DNA of 56,915 nt from Candidatus Viridilinea mediisalina (lineage in GTDB: Bacteria > Chloroflexota > Chloroflexia > Chloroflexales > Chloroflexaceae). The DNA is taken from positions 1 through 56,915 of the forward strand of contig NZ_NQWI01000026.1 in assembly GCF_002532535.1 (NCBI RefSeq), in the 5' to 3' direction. Below are positions 50,506-56,915 of the stretch, piece by piece. The notes under the pieces were generated by a model, which was not told where the DNA came from, did not search any database, and saw only the letters and a program-made list of their open reading frames with translations. Every line of letters starts with the position of its first letter. Position 1 is the first letter of the stretch. The position numbers were made by a program, and so were the translations under genes.

Positions 50506-51365
50506 CGCTGCTCCTCACGGGTCACACGAAAGTACCAGAAGATCAAGGCAAGCAGGATGATCATCATAGCGACCGCCAAGGCCGAGCCGAGGGGCCAATT
50601 GACCGGGTTGGAACGCAGGAAGAGGCGCTGGATCAGGTTGCCCAGGTAGTCCACTTTGGCCCCGCCCAGCAGTTCAGCCACCACAAACTGGCCCAAGGTG
50701 GGAATAAAGACCAGCACTGAGCCTGCGACAATCCCAGGCATGGTTTGGGGCACCATAATGCGCCAAAAAGCCTGCCAGCGGTTGGCCCCCAGATCGGCTG
50801 CCGCCTCTAGCAGGGTAAAATCGAAGCGCGCAAGTGCGGCATAGAGTGGCAAGACCATAAAGGGCAATTCGCCATATACCAGACCAAGGAGCGTCGCCCC
50901 TTCTGTATTGAGTAGCGGCATAGGCGCAAACCCTAGCGCCCCTAACCCTGTATTGATGATGCCATTATTGGCGAGAATAATCTGCCATGCATAAATCCGC
51001 ACCAAGAAATTGGTCCAAAAGGGAATCAACACCAAAAAGAGCAAAAAAGTACGCCAATGGGCCGGTTGGCGCACAATAAAGAGCGCCAAGGGATAGCCCA
51101 AAAGCAGACAGATCAGCGTCGTTTCAAGGCTAATCCGAATTGAGCGCATATAGGCATTGACATAGATCGTCTGGGTAAAGAGCGTCCGGTAGTTCTCAAG
51201 AGTTGGCTGCCAGATCACCGCCCCCCTTGGCCCATTGGTCATAAAGCTATAGAGCAGAATGATCACAAGTGGCAGTGCAAAAAAGAGCAGCAGCCAGAGC
51301 ATTCCGGGGGTAAGTAGAGCAATGAGGTTGCGCCGATCGCGGCGGGCGTGAGTCTGTTCTAGCAT
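50502..51365 (-). CDS. potB: Spermidine/putrescine ABC transporter permease
   Basis: A 287-residue membrane permease. Signatures: LALLTPGMLWLLLFFALPLV near 15-35, RIYAWQIILANNGIINTGLG (about 130), YGELPFMVLPLYAALARFDF and LLEAAADLGANRWQAFWRIMVPQTMPGI (EAA loop, about 190). VAELLGGAKVDYLGNLIQR is the PotB-type end. The ATG at 51365 has no Shine-Dalgarno, and a tandem-headed element starts three bases beyond it. That element and a nested pair of elements separate potB from potA by about 390 bp, so it may now rely on readthrough from potA or on its own weak promoter. Confidence 0.9.
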   Translation of the reverse strand: MLEQTHARRDRRNLIALLTPGMLWLLLFFALPLVIILLYSFMTNGPRGAVIWQPTLENYRTLFTQTIYVNAYMRSIRISLETTLICLLLGYPLALFIVRQPAHWRTFLLFLVLIPFWTNFLVRIYAWQIILANNGIINTGLGALGFAPMPLLNTEGATLLGLVYGELPFMVLPLYAALARFDFTLLEAAADLGANRWQAFWRIMVPQTMPGIVAGSVLVFIPTLGQFVVAELLGGAKVDYLGNLIQRLFLRSNPVNWPLGSALAVAMMIILLALIFWYFRVTREEQR

Positions 51366-51372
51366 GGGTAAT

Positions 51373-51479
51373 ATTATTTACGATTGTAGATTGTAGATTG
51401 TAGATTGTAGATTGCCGAACATGGTGTCCCAATGGGCGTTAGCGTTCTTGATCATGCGGTATGTTCAAGGGTAAATGGT
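51373..51479 (+). mobile_element. 7-bp-tandem-headed element, copy 3
   Basis: 107 bp, flanked by direct GTAAT (51368-51372 and 51480-51484). The head is four GATTGTA units; the body CCGAACATGGTGTCCCAATG continues to GTTCAAGGGTAAATGGT. It is one 7-bp unit longer than the copy at 19462. It sits directly upstream of potB. Confidence 0.88.
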
Positions 51480-51540
51480 GTAATCTGTTTAGCGTTTATG
51501 CTACCGCTTCGCCGCATCGCCTCCCACTGCTTCGCCTCCC

Positions 51541-51740
51541 GCTGACTTTAGTCGGCTGAGGTCGCCGACAACCCCCGGATGCCGACTAATGGTCTTCCAG
51601 AAATTAATCCGGTGTCGCGGCACGGACTAGACCTGATAGATATGCCAGATCTGCGAGGTCTGGTTAGCGGATTATTTACTGGAAGACCATAAGTCGGCAC
51701 TACGACGGTAAAGCTACAAGCGCCCTTCTGAAACCTTCCC
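51541..51740 (-). repeat. Outer palindromic element (GGGAAGGTTTCAG ends), copy B, interrupted and truncated
   Basis: On the minus strand it starts GGGAAGGTTTCAG and shares CTTGTAGCTTTACCGTCGTA and the GTTGTCGGCGACCTCAGCC stretch with copy A at 8039. Here the 100-bp inner element splits the first hairpin, not the second. The far end is truncated (the GGTAAAG end is missing). A few internal bases differ from copy A. The rest of 51366-51754 is this plus the tandem-headed element; no gene. Confidence 0.82.
51590..51689 (-). mobile_element. Inner 100-bp element (TGGTCTTCCAG ends), copy 2
   Basis: Exactly the reverse complement of 8130-8229, with no differences seen over 100 bp, flanked by direct TAA repeats. 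It sits in the loop of the other GCCGAC/GTCGGC hairpin of the outer element. Confidence 0.9.
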
Positions 51741-51754
51741 TGTCTCCCGCCGCC

Positions 51755-52885
51755 TCACTCCACCAACACCAACGCATTCTCTGGCGGGCAGACAAGCAGC
51801 GCTGCTTCGCCGGGTTGCCAGTAGGCATTGCGGTCGAGGGTACTGCGCGTATTTTGCTCCCATACATGCAGGGTGCGTTGCGCGTTGAGCCGTACTGTAA
51901 TGCGTGTATCCGAACCAATGTAACTGACAAGTTCGACGGTGGCCGGGAAGCTACATGCACCATGCCCATTGCCAGCCTGATCGAGCGTCAGCAGCCGCGT
52001 CTTTTCCGGGCGAATCGAAAGGGTCGCCTGGCTGCCCACCGCTATTGGGCGCGGCATCATGCCCCGTAGCTCAAGCCCATCTCTGCTCACAATCGTGGCA
52101 TAGTCACCCGCATGCGCCACAACCTGCCCATCAATAAAGTTGGTCTCGCCAATAAAATCGGCCACAAAACGACATGTGGGGCGCTCATAGATCTCGGTGG
52201 GGCTGCCAACCTGCAGCACCTTACCCTGGTTCATGACCGCAATACGATCCGACATGATCAGCGCCTCCTCTTGGTCGTGGGTTACAAAGATAAAGGTAAT
52301 CCCAACACGATGCTGGAGGCTTTTGAGTTCAAACTGCATCTCTTTACGCAGTTTCTGATCGAGTGCGCCAAGCGGCTCATCGAGGAGCAACACTTCTGGC
52401 TGATTGACCAGGGCACGCGCAAGGGCAACGCGCTGCTGTTGACCGCCCGACATCTCGCGTGGACGCCGCTGCTCAAAGCCCTCCAAGCGCACCAAGGCGA
52501 GGGCGGCTTGCACGCGGGGGCCAATCTCGTGCTTCGGCAGACGTTTCATCTGCAAGCCGAAGGCCACATTCTGTTCCACGCTCATATGGGGAAAGAGCGC
52601 GTAGGATTGAAAGACGGTATTGACTGGACGGCGATGGGGTGGCGTGGCGGCCATCGGGCATCCGTGGATCAGCACCTCACCACTGGAGGGATACTCGAAT
52701 CCCGCGATCATTCGCAGCGTTGTGGTCTTGCCACAGCCACTCGGCCCTAGCAGCGAAAAGAATTCGCCATCACCAATCTGGAGCGAAACGTGGTCTACGG
52801 CGTAGGTAGCGCCAAACTGCTTGACCACATGACGCAGTTCAATCGCGGGAGTGTCGCTCAAGGCCCAAGCCCCTACAGGGTACAA
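51755..52885 (-). CDS. potA: Spermidine/putrescine ABC transporter ATP-binding protein
   Basis: A 376-residue ATPase that powers polyamine uptake. Walker A is GPSGCGKTT (47-55), the Q-loop is in [20 protein letters not shown], the signature is [14 protein letters not shown] (about 145), Walker B is [12 protein letters not shown] and the H-loop is [16 protein letters not shown]. The C-terminal TOBE/regulatory domain ([20 protein letters not shown], then the MRLF-like end) is normal. It is first in the transporter operon order. The initiating codon could be the ATG at 52885 or a nearby non-ATG start in [14 protein letters not shown] see no strong ribosome site. Confidence 0.92.
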   Translation of the reverse strand: MYPVGAWALSDTPAIELRHVVKQFGATYAVDHVSLQIGDGEFFSLLGPSGCGKTTTLRMIAGFEYPSSGEVLIHGCPMAATPPHRRPVNTVFQSYALFPHMSVEQNVAFGLQMKRLPKHEIGPRVQAALALVRLEGFEQRRPREMSGGQQQRVALARALVNQPEVLLLDEPLGALDQKLRKEMQFELKSLQHRVGITFIFVTHDQEEALIMSDRIAVMNQGKVLQVGSPTEIYERPTCRFVADFIGETNFIDGQVVAHAGDYATIVSRDGLELRGMMPRPIAVGSQATLSIRPEKTRLLTLDQAGNGHGACSFPATVELVSYIGSDTRITVRLNAQRTLHVWEQNTRSTLDRNAYWQPGEAALLVCPPENALVLVE

Positions 52886-53103
52886 TCTGGTTGGTGCGTA
52901 TCCATCAGCCGCTGTCGTTGCGTGATGAGTTGCCCGTCGTAGGGAATGGGGCTAGTATACCATAAGGGAAGGATATAGAAACGAGAATATAGAAAATGCC
53001 GATCGCCGCAATGCGAAATCTTTCCTAAACATCTGGCTTGCACCCTCTGCCACTGGCGGCTATACTGCGCTGCAATGGTTGTTGTGATGCGAGGAGGAAC
53101 GCT

Positions 53104-53670
53104 ATGCGGGTGCTGCTACTTGATAATTATGATTCGTTTACCTATAACCTCTATCAGTACCTCGCAGAGTTGGGGGCGACGGTTGAGGTGCAACGCAACG
53201 ATTGCATCACGGTGGATGCGGTGGCAGCCTTGCGCCCTGAGCGCATCGTCGTGAGTCCGGGGCCATGTACGCCCGCTGAAGCAGGCATTAGTGTGGCCTT
53301 GATCCGTGAACTGGGGCCGCAGATTCCTACCCTGGGGGTCTGTTTGGGGCATCAGGCCCTTGGCGCAGCCTTTGGTGCTGCGGTGGTGCGTGCGCCCACG
53401 TTGATGCACGGAAAGCTTGCGCCGATCCACCATACGGCCCAAGGAGTCTTTGCGGGTTTGCCCGATCCCTTTGTGGCTACGCGCTACCATTCGTTGATTG
53501 TGCGCCGTGATGATCTGCCACCTGAACTTGAGGTGACGGCATGGAGTGATGATGGCTTGATTATGGGTATGCGCCACCGCGAGTATCCTATACAGGGGGT
53601 GCAGTTCCATCCTGAGTCGATCATGACTGAAGTGGGAAAGCAGTTGCTCCACAATTTCTTGGTGCTCTAG
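53104..53670 (+). CDS. pabA: Anthranilate/aminodeoxychorismate synthase glutamine amidotransferase
   Basis: A 188-residue class I amidotransferase that feeds ammonia to anthranilate synthase (TrpE) or aminodeoxychorismate synthase (PabB). [20 protein letters not shown] at the start, [13 protein letters not shown] (about 53), [15 protein letters not shown] with the nucleophilic Cys (~79) and [10 protein letters not shown] with the catalytic His-Glu (about 171-173) are all intact. GAGGAGG before ATG 53104 fixes the start. No trpE, pabB or trp gene is adjacent, so the choice between TrpG and PabA cannot be made; dual-function proteins exist. It is followed one base later by the TIR-like/WD40 gene. 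Confidence 0.92.
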   Translation: MRVLLLDNYDSFTYNLYQYLAELGATVEVQRNDCITVDAVAALRPERIVVSPGPCTPAEAGISVALIRELGPQIPTLGVCLGHQALGAAFGAAVVRAPTLMHGKLAPIHHTAQGVFAGLPDPFVATRYHSLIVRRDDLPPELEVTAWSDDGLIMGMRHREYPIQGVQFHPESIMTEVGKQLLHNFLVL

Positions 53671-53671
53671 T

Positions 53672-55951
53672 ATGGTGCCCTTCGTCTTGATGGTCTGTGC
53701 CGAGCAGGATGCGCCCGCGTTGCGTCTGTTGGCGCAACGCTTGGAACTTGATGGGCTTGCGTTGGTGCTGGCGCTTGATTTGGCTTCGCCACGGGCACAA
53801 CATGAGGCATTACGTAAAGCTGCGGTGGTCATGTTTTGCCTTTCGCACCGTGCGCTGCCCGCTGATCGCCTTCCGCCCACACTGGCCAATCTGCTCGATC
53901 TGCTGCCGTTAACCCCTAGTCCGCAGCGTTTGGTACTGGCTTTGCGCCTCACGAGTTGCGATCTGCCAGAACCACTTGCTGCGGTGCCTGCACTCGATCT
54001 CTTTCGCGCCAGTGGCTATGAGCGGTTGCTAACACGGCTGCGTGAGCATACCCAGACGCTGACACCACCACCACAAGCGCCCGCGCCAGCCGCCCCCGAT
54101 CCCGCCCCGCCCGCCATGCCAGCCTTGAGCCTACGGGGTGTCTTTGAACTGCCAAGCCTTGAGCAGCAGGGCCAGGTGCGGCGCTTGGGGCGGGGCGGGG
54201 CGCGTGGTCTGTTCCTGATCGATACGGAGTACGCCTTGGTCGTTTCAGGCGGCGGCCCCGCCCTCATGCCCCTCGCTGGTGGCCCGCCCCTCTGGGCCAT
54301 TGATTGTCCCACCAATTGCGTCGCCCTCAGTCCGAGTGGGCACCTGCTGGCCCTCGCGGCGGCAACCCAGATTGTGCTTTGGGACCTAGCGACCGGCAAG
54401 GTGCGCACTATCTATAGTGGCCATAAGGCGCCGGTGACCGGCCTTGCCTTTGCTCCCGATGAGCGCATGCTCGCTTCAGTCGGGCGCGACCGCAGCTTGC
54501 GCCTCTGGCGTAGTAGTGAAACTGGGCGGGCAGCAGTGCTATTGGCAACGCTCGGCGATCAGGGTGATACGCTAACCTGCGTAGCCTTTAGCCCCGATGG
54601 CAGCCTCATCGCCGCTGGGGGCGTTGATCGCAGCGTGCGGGTCTGGCGCAGCCTCGACCGCGTGCTGGTGCAGAGCTTGAGCGGCCATGGCGGAGCCGTC
54701 GAGACGCTGGCCTTTAGTCCTGACGGAAACACCTTGGCTGCGGGTTCGCGGGGACGCCAGGTGCGCCTCTGGGATGTGGCGACGTGGCGTTTGCGGGCGA
54801 CGCTCGAAGGCCACGCCGGCGCCTTGACCAGCTTGGCCTTTAGCCCCGATACTACCTTGCTCGCCAGTGGCGCCGATGACCATTCGATCCGGCTGTGGCG
54901 CGGGCATGATGGCAAGCTGCTGCGGATCATCAGTGAACATCGTGCGCCACTGGTGCGTGTGGCCTTTAGCCCCGATGGTACCAGGCTGGCGAGTGTGGCT
55001 GAAGACCATCGGCTCTTGGCGTGGGAACCCACCACTGGCCAGCAGGTGGCCGCGTTGCAGCCCTGCTCCGCCGGAGTAACGAGCCTAGCCCTCAGCCCTG
55101 ATGCAGAGCACTTAGTTGTCGGCAGTAGCGATGGCATCACCGTAACCTACAAGCTCAACGATGCGACCGGAGGGCGCACGCGCCAGCGTGAGCATCGCGG
55201 CGCAATCCTCGACCTGAGCTTCGCAACGCCATCCACCCTCATCTCGGCCTCCGCCGACCGGACGATCCGCGCATGCCATACCGACCAACCCGGTTCCACC
55301 ATGCTACTGCAGATCCAGGGCGGCTTTCAGGTACTCGGTCTGGCCGCAGGGGGGCGCTTGCTCGCCTGTCGTGACAGCGAGGCCACGGTACAACTCTGGC
55401 AGCTTACGGCCTCCAGCGCAACGCCGGGTGGAGCCTTTTGGCGTATCCTGCGTGGCATCCAAGGGCGTCCACGGTGTCTGAGCTTTAGCCCCCAAGCCGA
55501 TGCCTTGGCACTTGCAAGTGATAGTGGGGCACTCCAATACTGGCGTTTAGCCAATCTCGCGCAGCAGGGCGACCTACCGCTCTGGAGTTGTAACGTTGGC
55601 AGCGAACAGCTACACAGCTTGGCCTTCAGTGCAGACGGCAAACTCCTAGCGGCGGGGGGCCAAACGGGCAGCGTCAGCATTTGGGATACTGAGACTGGGA
55701 CAGCGCACACAAGCTTTGTGGGTCAAGGCCATGCCGCTAGAAGCATCGCCTTTGCCCCTGATGGTCACAGCCTAGCCCTTGGTGACGCAACAGGTAGCAT
55801 TATCCGCTGGCGTTTAGGCCAGCGCAAACAGCGGCCCCCTAGTAGTATTCAGGCTCATGCAGGCGCAATCACTCGGCTCGCCTACGCCCCCAACGGCACA
55901 CTGCTAGTAAGCGGCGCGGCTGATGGCACCGTGCGGTTGTGGCGGGTGTGA
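53672..55951 (+). CDS. TIR-like N-terminal domain fused to WD40 repeats
   Basis: A 759-residue protein. Residues ~1-128 resemble a TIR fold: FVLMVCAEQDAPALRLLAQR, KAAVVMFCLSHRALPADRL, RLVLALRLTSCDLPEPLAAV and DLFRASGYERLLTRLREHTQ. The catalytic Glu of NADase TIR domains is not evident in the SHRALP segment, so it may be inactive. A Pro/Ala-rich linker (~128-155) follows. Then come 13-14 WD40 units, most ending in V/I-R-L/V-W (for example LTCVAFSPDGSLIAAGGVDR), enough for two seven-bladed propellers. The ATG lies one base after the pabA stop (TAGTATG), so it may be translationally coupled to pabA, which is an odd pairing. A scaffold or sensor role is inferred from domains; immune function is not shown. 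Confidence 0.82.
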   Translation: MVPFVLMVCAEQDAPALRLLAQRLELDGLALVLALDLASPRAQHEALRKAAVVMFCLSHRALPADRLPPTLANLLDLLPLTPSPQRLVLALRLTSCDLPEPLAAVPALDLFRASGYERLLTRLREHTQTLTPPPQAPAPAAPDPAPPAMPALSLRGVFELPSLEQQGQVRRLGRGGARGLFLIDTEYALVVSGGGPALMPLAGGPPLWAIDCPTNCVALSPSGHLLALAAATQIVLWDLATGKVRTIYSGHKAPVTGLAFAPDERMLASVGRDRSLRLWRSSETGRAAVLLATLGDQGDTLTCVAFSPDGSLIAAGGVDRSVRVWRSLDRVLVQSLSGHGGAVETLAFSPDGNTLAAGSRGRQVRLWDVATWRLRATLEGHAGALTSLAFSPDTTLLASGADDHSIRLWRGHDGKLLRIISEHRAPLVRVAFSPDGTRLASVAEDHRLLAWEPTTGQQVAALQPCSAGVTSLALSPDAEHLVVGSSDGITVTYKLNDATGGRTRQREHRGAILDLSFATPSTLISASADRTIRACHTDQPGSTMLLQIQGGFQVLGLAAGGRLLACRDSEATVQLWQLTASSATPGGAFWRILRGIQGRPRCLSFSPQADALALASDSGALQYWRLANLAQQGDLPLWSCNVGSEQLHSLAFSADGKLLAAGGQTGSVSIWDTETGTAHTSFVGQGHAARSIAFAPDGHSLALGDATGSIIRWRLGQRKQRPPSSIQAHAGAITRLAYAPNGTLLVSGAADGTVRLWRV

Positions 55952-55961
55952 TAGCATTTTC

Positions 55962-56170
55962 GATTGGAGATTGGAGATTGGAGATTGGAGATTGGAGATT
56001 GGAGATTGGAGATTGGAGATTGGAGATTGGAGATTGGAGATTGGAGATTGGAGATTGGAGATTGGAGATTGGAGATTGGAGATTGGAGATTGGAGATTGG
56101 AGATTGCCGAACATGGCGTCCCAATGGGCTTTCGCGTTCTTGATGATGCGGCATGTTCAAGCATTTGGTG
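55962..56170 (+). mobile_element. 7-bp-tandem-headed element, expanded copy
   Basis: About 20 tandem GATTGGA units (55962-56105), then the family body CCGAACATGGCGTCCCAATG, GGCTTTCGCGTTCTTGAT and GGCATGTTCAAGCATTTGG. It is the same element as 19462 and 51373, but with a far longer head. Long open frames on all sides of it (repeating DWRLEIG or SNLQSPI) are by-products of the 7-bp unit. The remainder of the 370-bp gap holds a small hairpin and no gene. Confidence 0.88.
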
Positions 56171-56269
56171 AAACCCTTTGAACCGTTGGCCCCCCAGACC
56201 TGCCAGGTGCGCGCCGTTGGGTCTTGGGGCGGCATCCTTATTTCGCGCAGTCGTGAGCGCTTCCCCTGC

Positions 56270-56298
56270 GTAGAGACGCCCCGCCGGGGCGTCTCTAC
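56270..56298. repeat. GTAGAGACGCCCC/GGGGCGTCTCTAC palindrome
   Basis: A 29-bp perfect hairpin with loop GCC. Palindromes of this sequence are widespread in Cyanobacteria and other phyla (recalled). It lies downstream of the minus-strand Arg-rich gene, where it may serve as a terminator. Confidence 0.75.
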
Positions 56299-56321
56299 CA
56301 GCCGGTCGCATGCCAGAAAAC

Positions 56322-56915
56322 TTATTTCTCAGACCGCTTAGGGGGCATGGCGAAGTTGGGGCGACCACCGGGGCGTGAGCGGAAGCTGGTGCGTGAGCGT
56401 CCTACCACCCGCCGATCGCTCCGAGGTTTCACTGGACGACTGGGAGCTGGTGCCTTTGAGCCTGGCTCTGGCTGAGGTTGGGAGGCGTGGGAGGGCTGCT
56501 CCTGTCGCTCTTGGTGCGACGACGGCTGGGCAGCGTGATCACTCTGCGCCCGCATTTCTGGCGTATCGCTGCGGGGAGTTGCTGGTTCGTTATGCCCCCG
56601 CCCTGTGTTCGCTTGACGTCCGCGTGGCCGTGCGTCTTCAACACGCCGTTGCCCACGCTCCTCGTAGCTCCCACGCTCACGCCGTTCCTCGCGTCCTCGC
56701 GTCCTCGTGTCCTCGCGCTCTCCGTAACCGCCACGCTCGCGCCGATCCTCACGGGGCGGGCCGTAGCCACTGCGTTCGCGCCGTTCCTCGCGGGGCGGGC
56801 CGTAGCCGCCACGCTCGCGCCGATCCTCACGGGGCGGACCGTAGCCCCCGCGCTCGCGCCGCTCCTCGCGTCCTCGCATCCCCGCGTCCTCGCGTCCTCC
56901 GTAGCCCCCGCGCTC
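56322..56915 (-). CDS. Arg/Gly-rich repeat protein, 5' end outside the window
   Basis: The frame is open from the window edge (no start needed) to the stop at 56322, at least 197 residues. The upstream part has repeats of ERRERGGYGPPREDR in alternating R/D forms (units of 12-15 residues, four or more). A less regular part follows (EDARPRGRQANTGRG), then a Pro/Gln/Ala-rich stretch (QERQEQPSHASQPQPEPGSK), and a basic end SRTSFRSRPGGRPNFAMPPK. RGG-like tails of this kind occur at the C-terminus of DEAD-box RNA helicases and RNA-binding proteins, but without the rest the identity cannot be fixed. The repeats are also visible in the DNA. Confidence 0.6.
   Translation of the reverse strand, partial: ERGGYGGREDAGMRGREERRERGGYGPPREDRRERGGYGPPREERRERSGYGPPREDRRERGGYGEREDTRTRGREERRERGSYEERGQRRVEDARPRGRQANTGRGHNEPATPRSDTPEMRAQSDHAAQPSSHQERQEQPSHASQPQPEPGSKAPAPSRPVKPRSDRRVVGRSRTSFRSRPGGRPNFAMPPKRSEK

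Noticed and set aside
53116-53952. Minus-strand frame of 278 codons across pabA and the WD40 gene
   Set aside because: It is a shadow of two clear genes with good ribosome sites and motifs.
55962-56105. Regular repeat array that could be taken for a CRISPR
   Set aside because: The unit is 7 bp with no spacers; it is the expanded head of a repeated element family and no cas gene is near.
1-56915. tRNA, rRNA or tmRNA genes
   Set aside because: I looked in all gaps for cloverleaf patterns and CCA ends and saw none; the strong hairpins are repeat elements.
322-56915. A complete transposon or prophage as source of the repeats
   Set aside because: No transposase, integrase or phage structural gene is present; the elements must be mobilised from elsewhere or be inactive.

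Overview
The window looks like chromosomal DNA of a free-living bacterium, most likely a member of the Chloroflexota (Chloroflexales-like). This is an inference from the mix of genes: a CrtY-type lycopene cyclase of the kind seen in Chloroflexota and Bacteroidota, a Uma2-family protein, a TIR-like/WD40 protein, an oversized polysaccharide locus and very dense short interspersed repeats. I could not test it by searching. Most of the window is GC-rich. The stretch from about 35.9 to 44.8 kb is visibly AT-richer.

Layout. 0.3-7.9 kb: a DUF4838 protein, lycopene cyclase, a radical SAM protein, a cation-efflux protein, a CBS-ACT protein and an ornithine-cyclodeaminase-family protein. 8.4-17.1 kb: translation and housekeeping genes: ribosomal protein S1 with a consensus promoter and a leader attenuator, tyrS, a Crp/Fnr regulator fused by deletion to the tail of hcp, then rlmN-hisS-nadK-SRPBCC as a probable operon, preceded by a Yip1-like membrane protein. 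17.2-20.1 kb: a PLP aminotransferase diverging from pxpA, and a membrane protein carrying an in-frame mobile element. 20.3-46.9 kb: a polysaccharide assembly locus, almost entirely on the minus strand. 47.1-48.3 kb: Uma2 plus gene debris (HepT remnant, AlbA_2-like remnant). 48.4-52.9 kb: a potABCD polyamine transporter. 53.1-56 kb: a glutamine amidotransferase (pabA/trpG) followed by a TIR-like/WD40 protein. The right edge cuts an Arg/Gly-rich repeat protein.

The polysaccharide locus is a complete Wzx/Wzy-type machine. It has two initiating enzymes (a WecA/MraY-type and a WbaP-type transferase), UDP-GlcNAc 2-epimerase (WecB) plus a TagA/WecG/CpsF-type ManNAc transferase, a FlaA1/CapD-type 4,6-dehydratase, two DegT aminotransferases with a GNAT acetyltransferase, a WlbA/WbpB dehydrogenase, several GT4 glycosyltransferases, two Wzy-like polymerases, a Wzx flippase and a Wzz-like chain-length protein. 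Together they suggest a glycan rich in HexNAc, amino sugars and probably uronic acid.

The most unusual aspect is the repeat content. I see at least six different families of ~90-140 bp non-autonomous palindromic elements, several with clear target duplications (3, 3, 5, 8 and 9 bp), and no transposase in the window. Some are nested, some sit at or in stop codons, one has broken a translational coupling, and one is inserted in frame inside a gene (100 bp + 5 bp duplication = 35 codons). These elements are absent from about 31.4 to 46.9 kb, which supports a later origin for that part.
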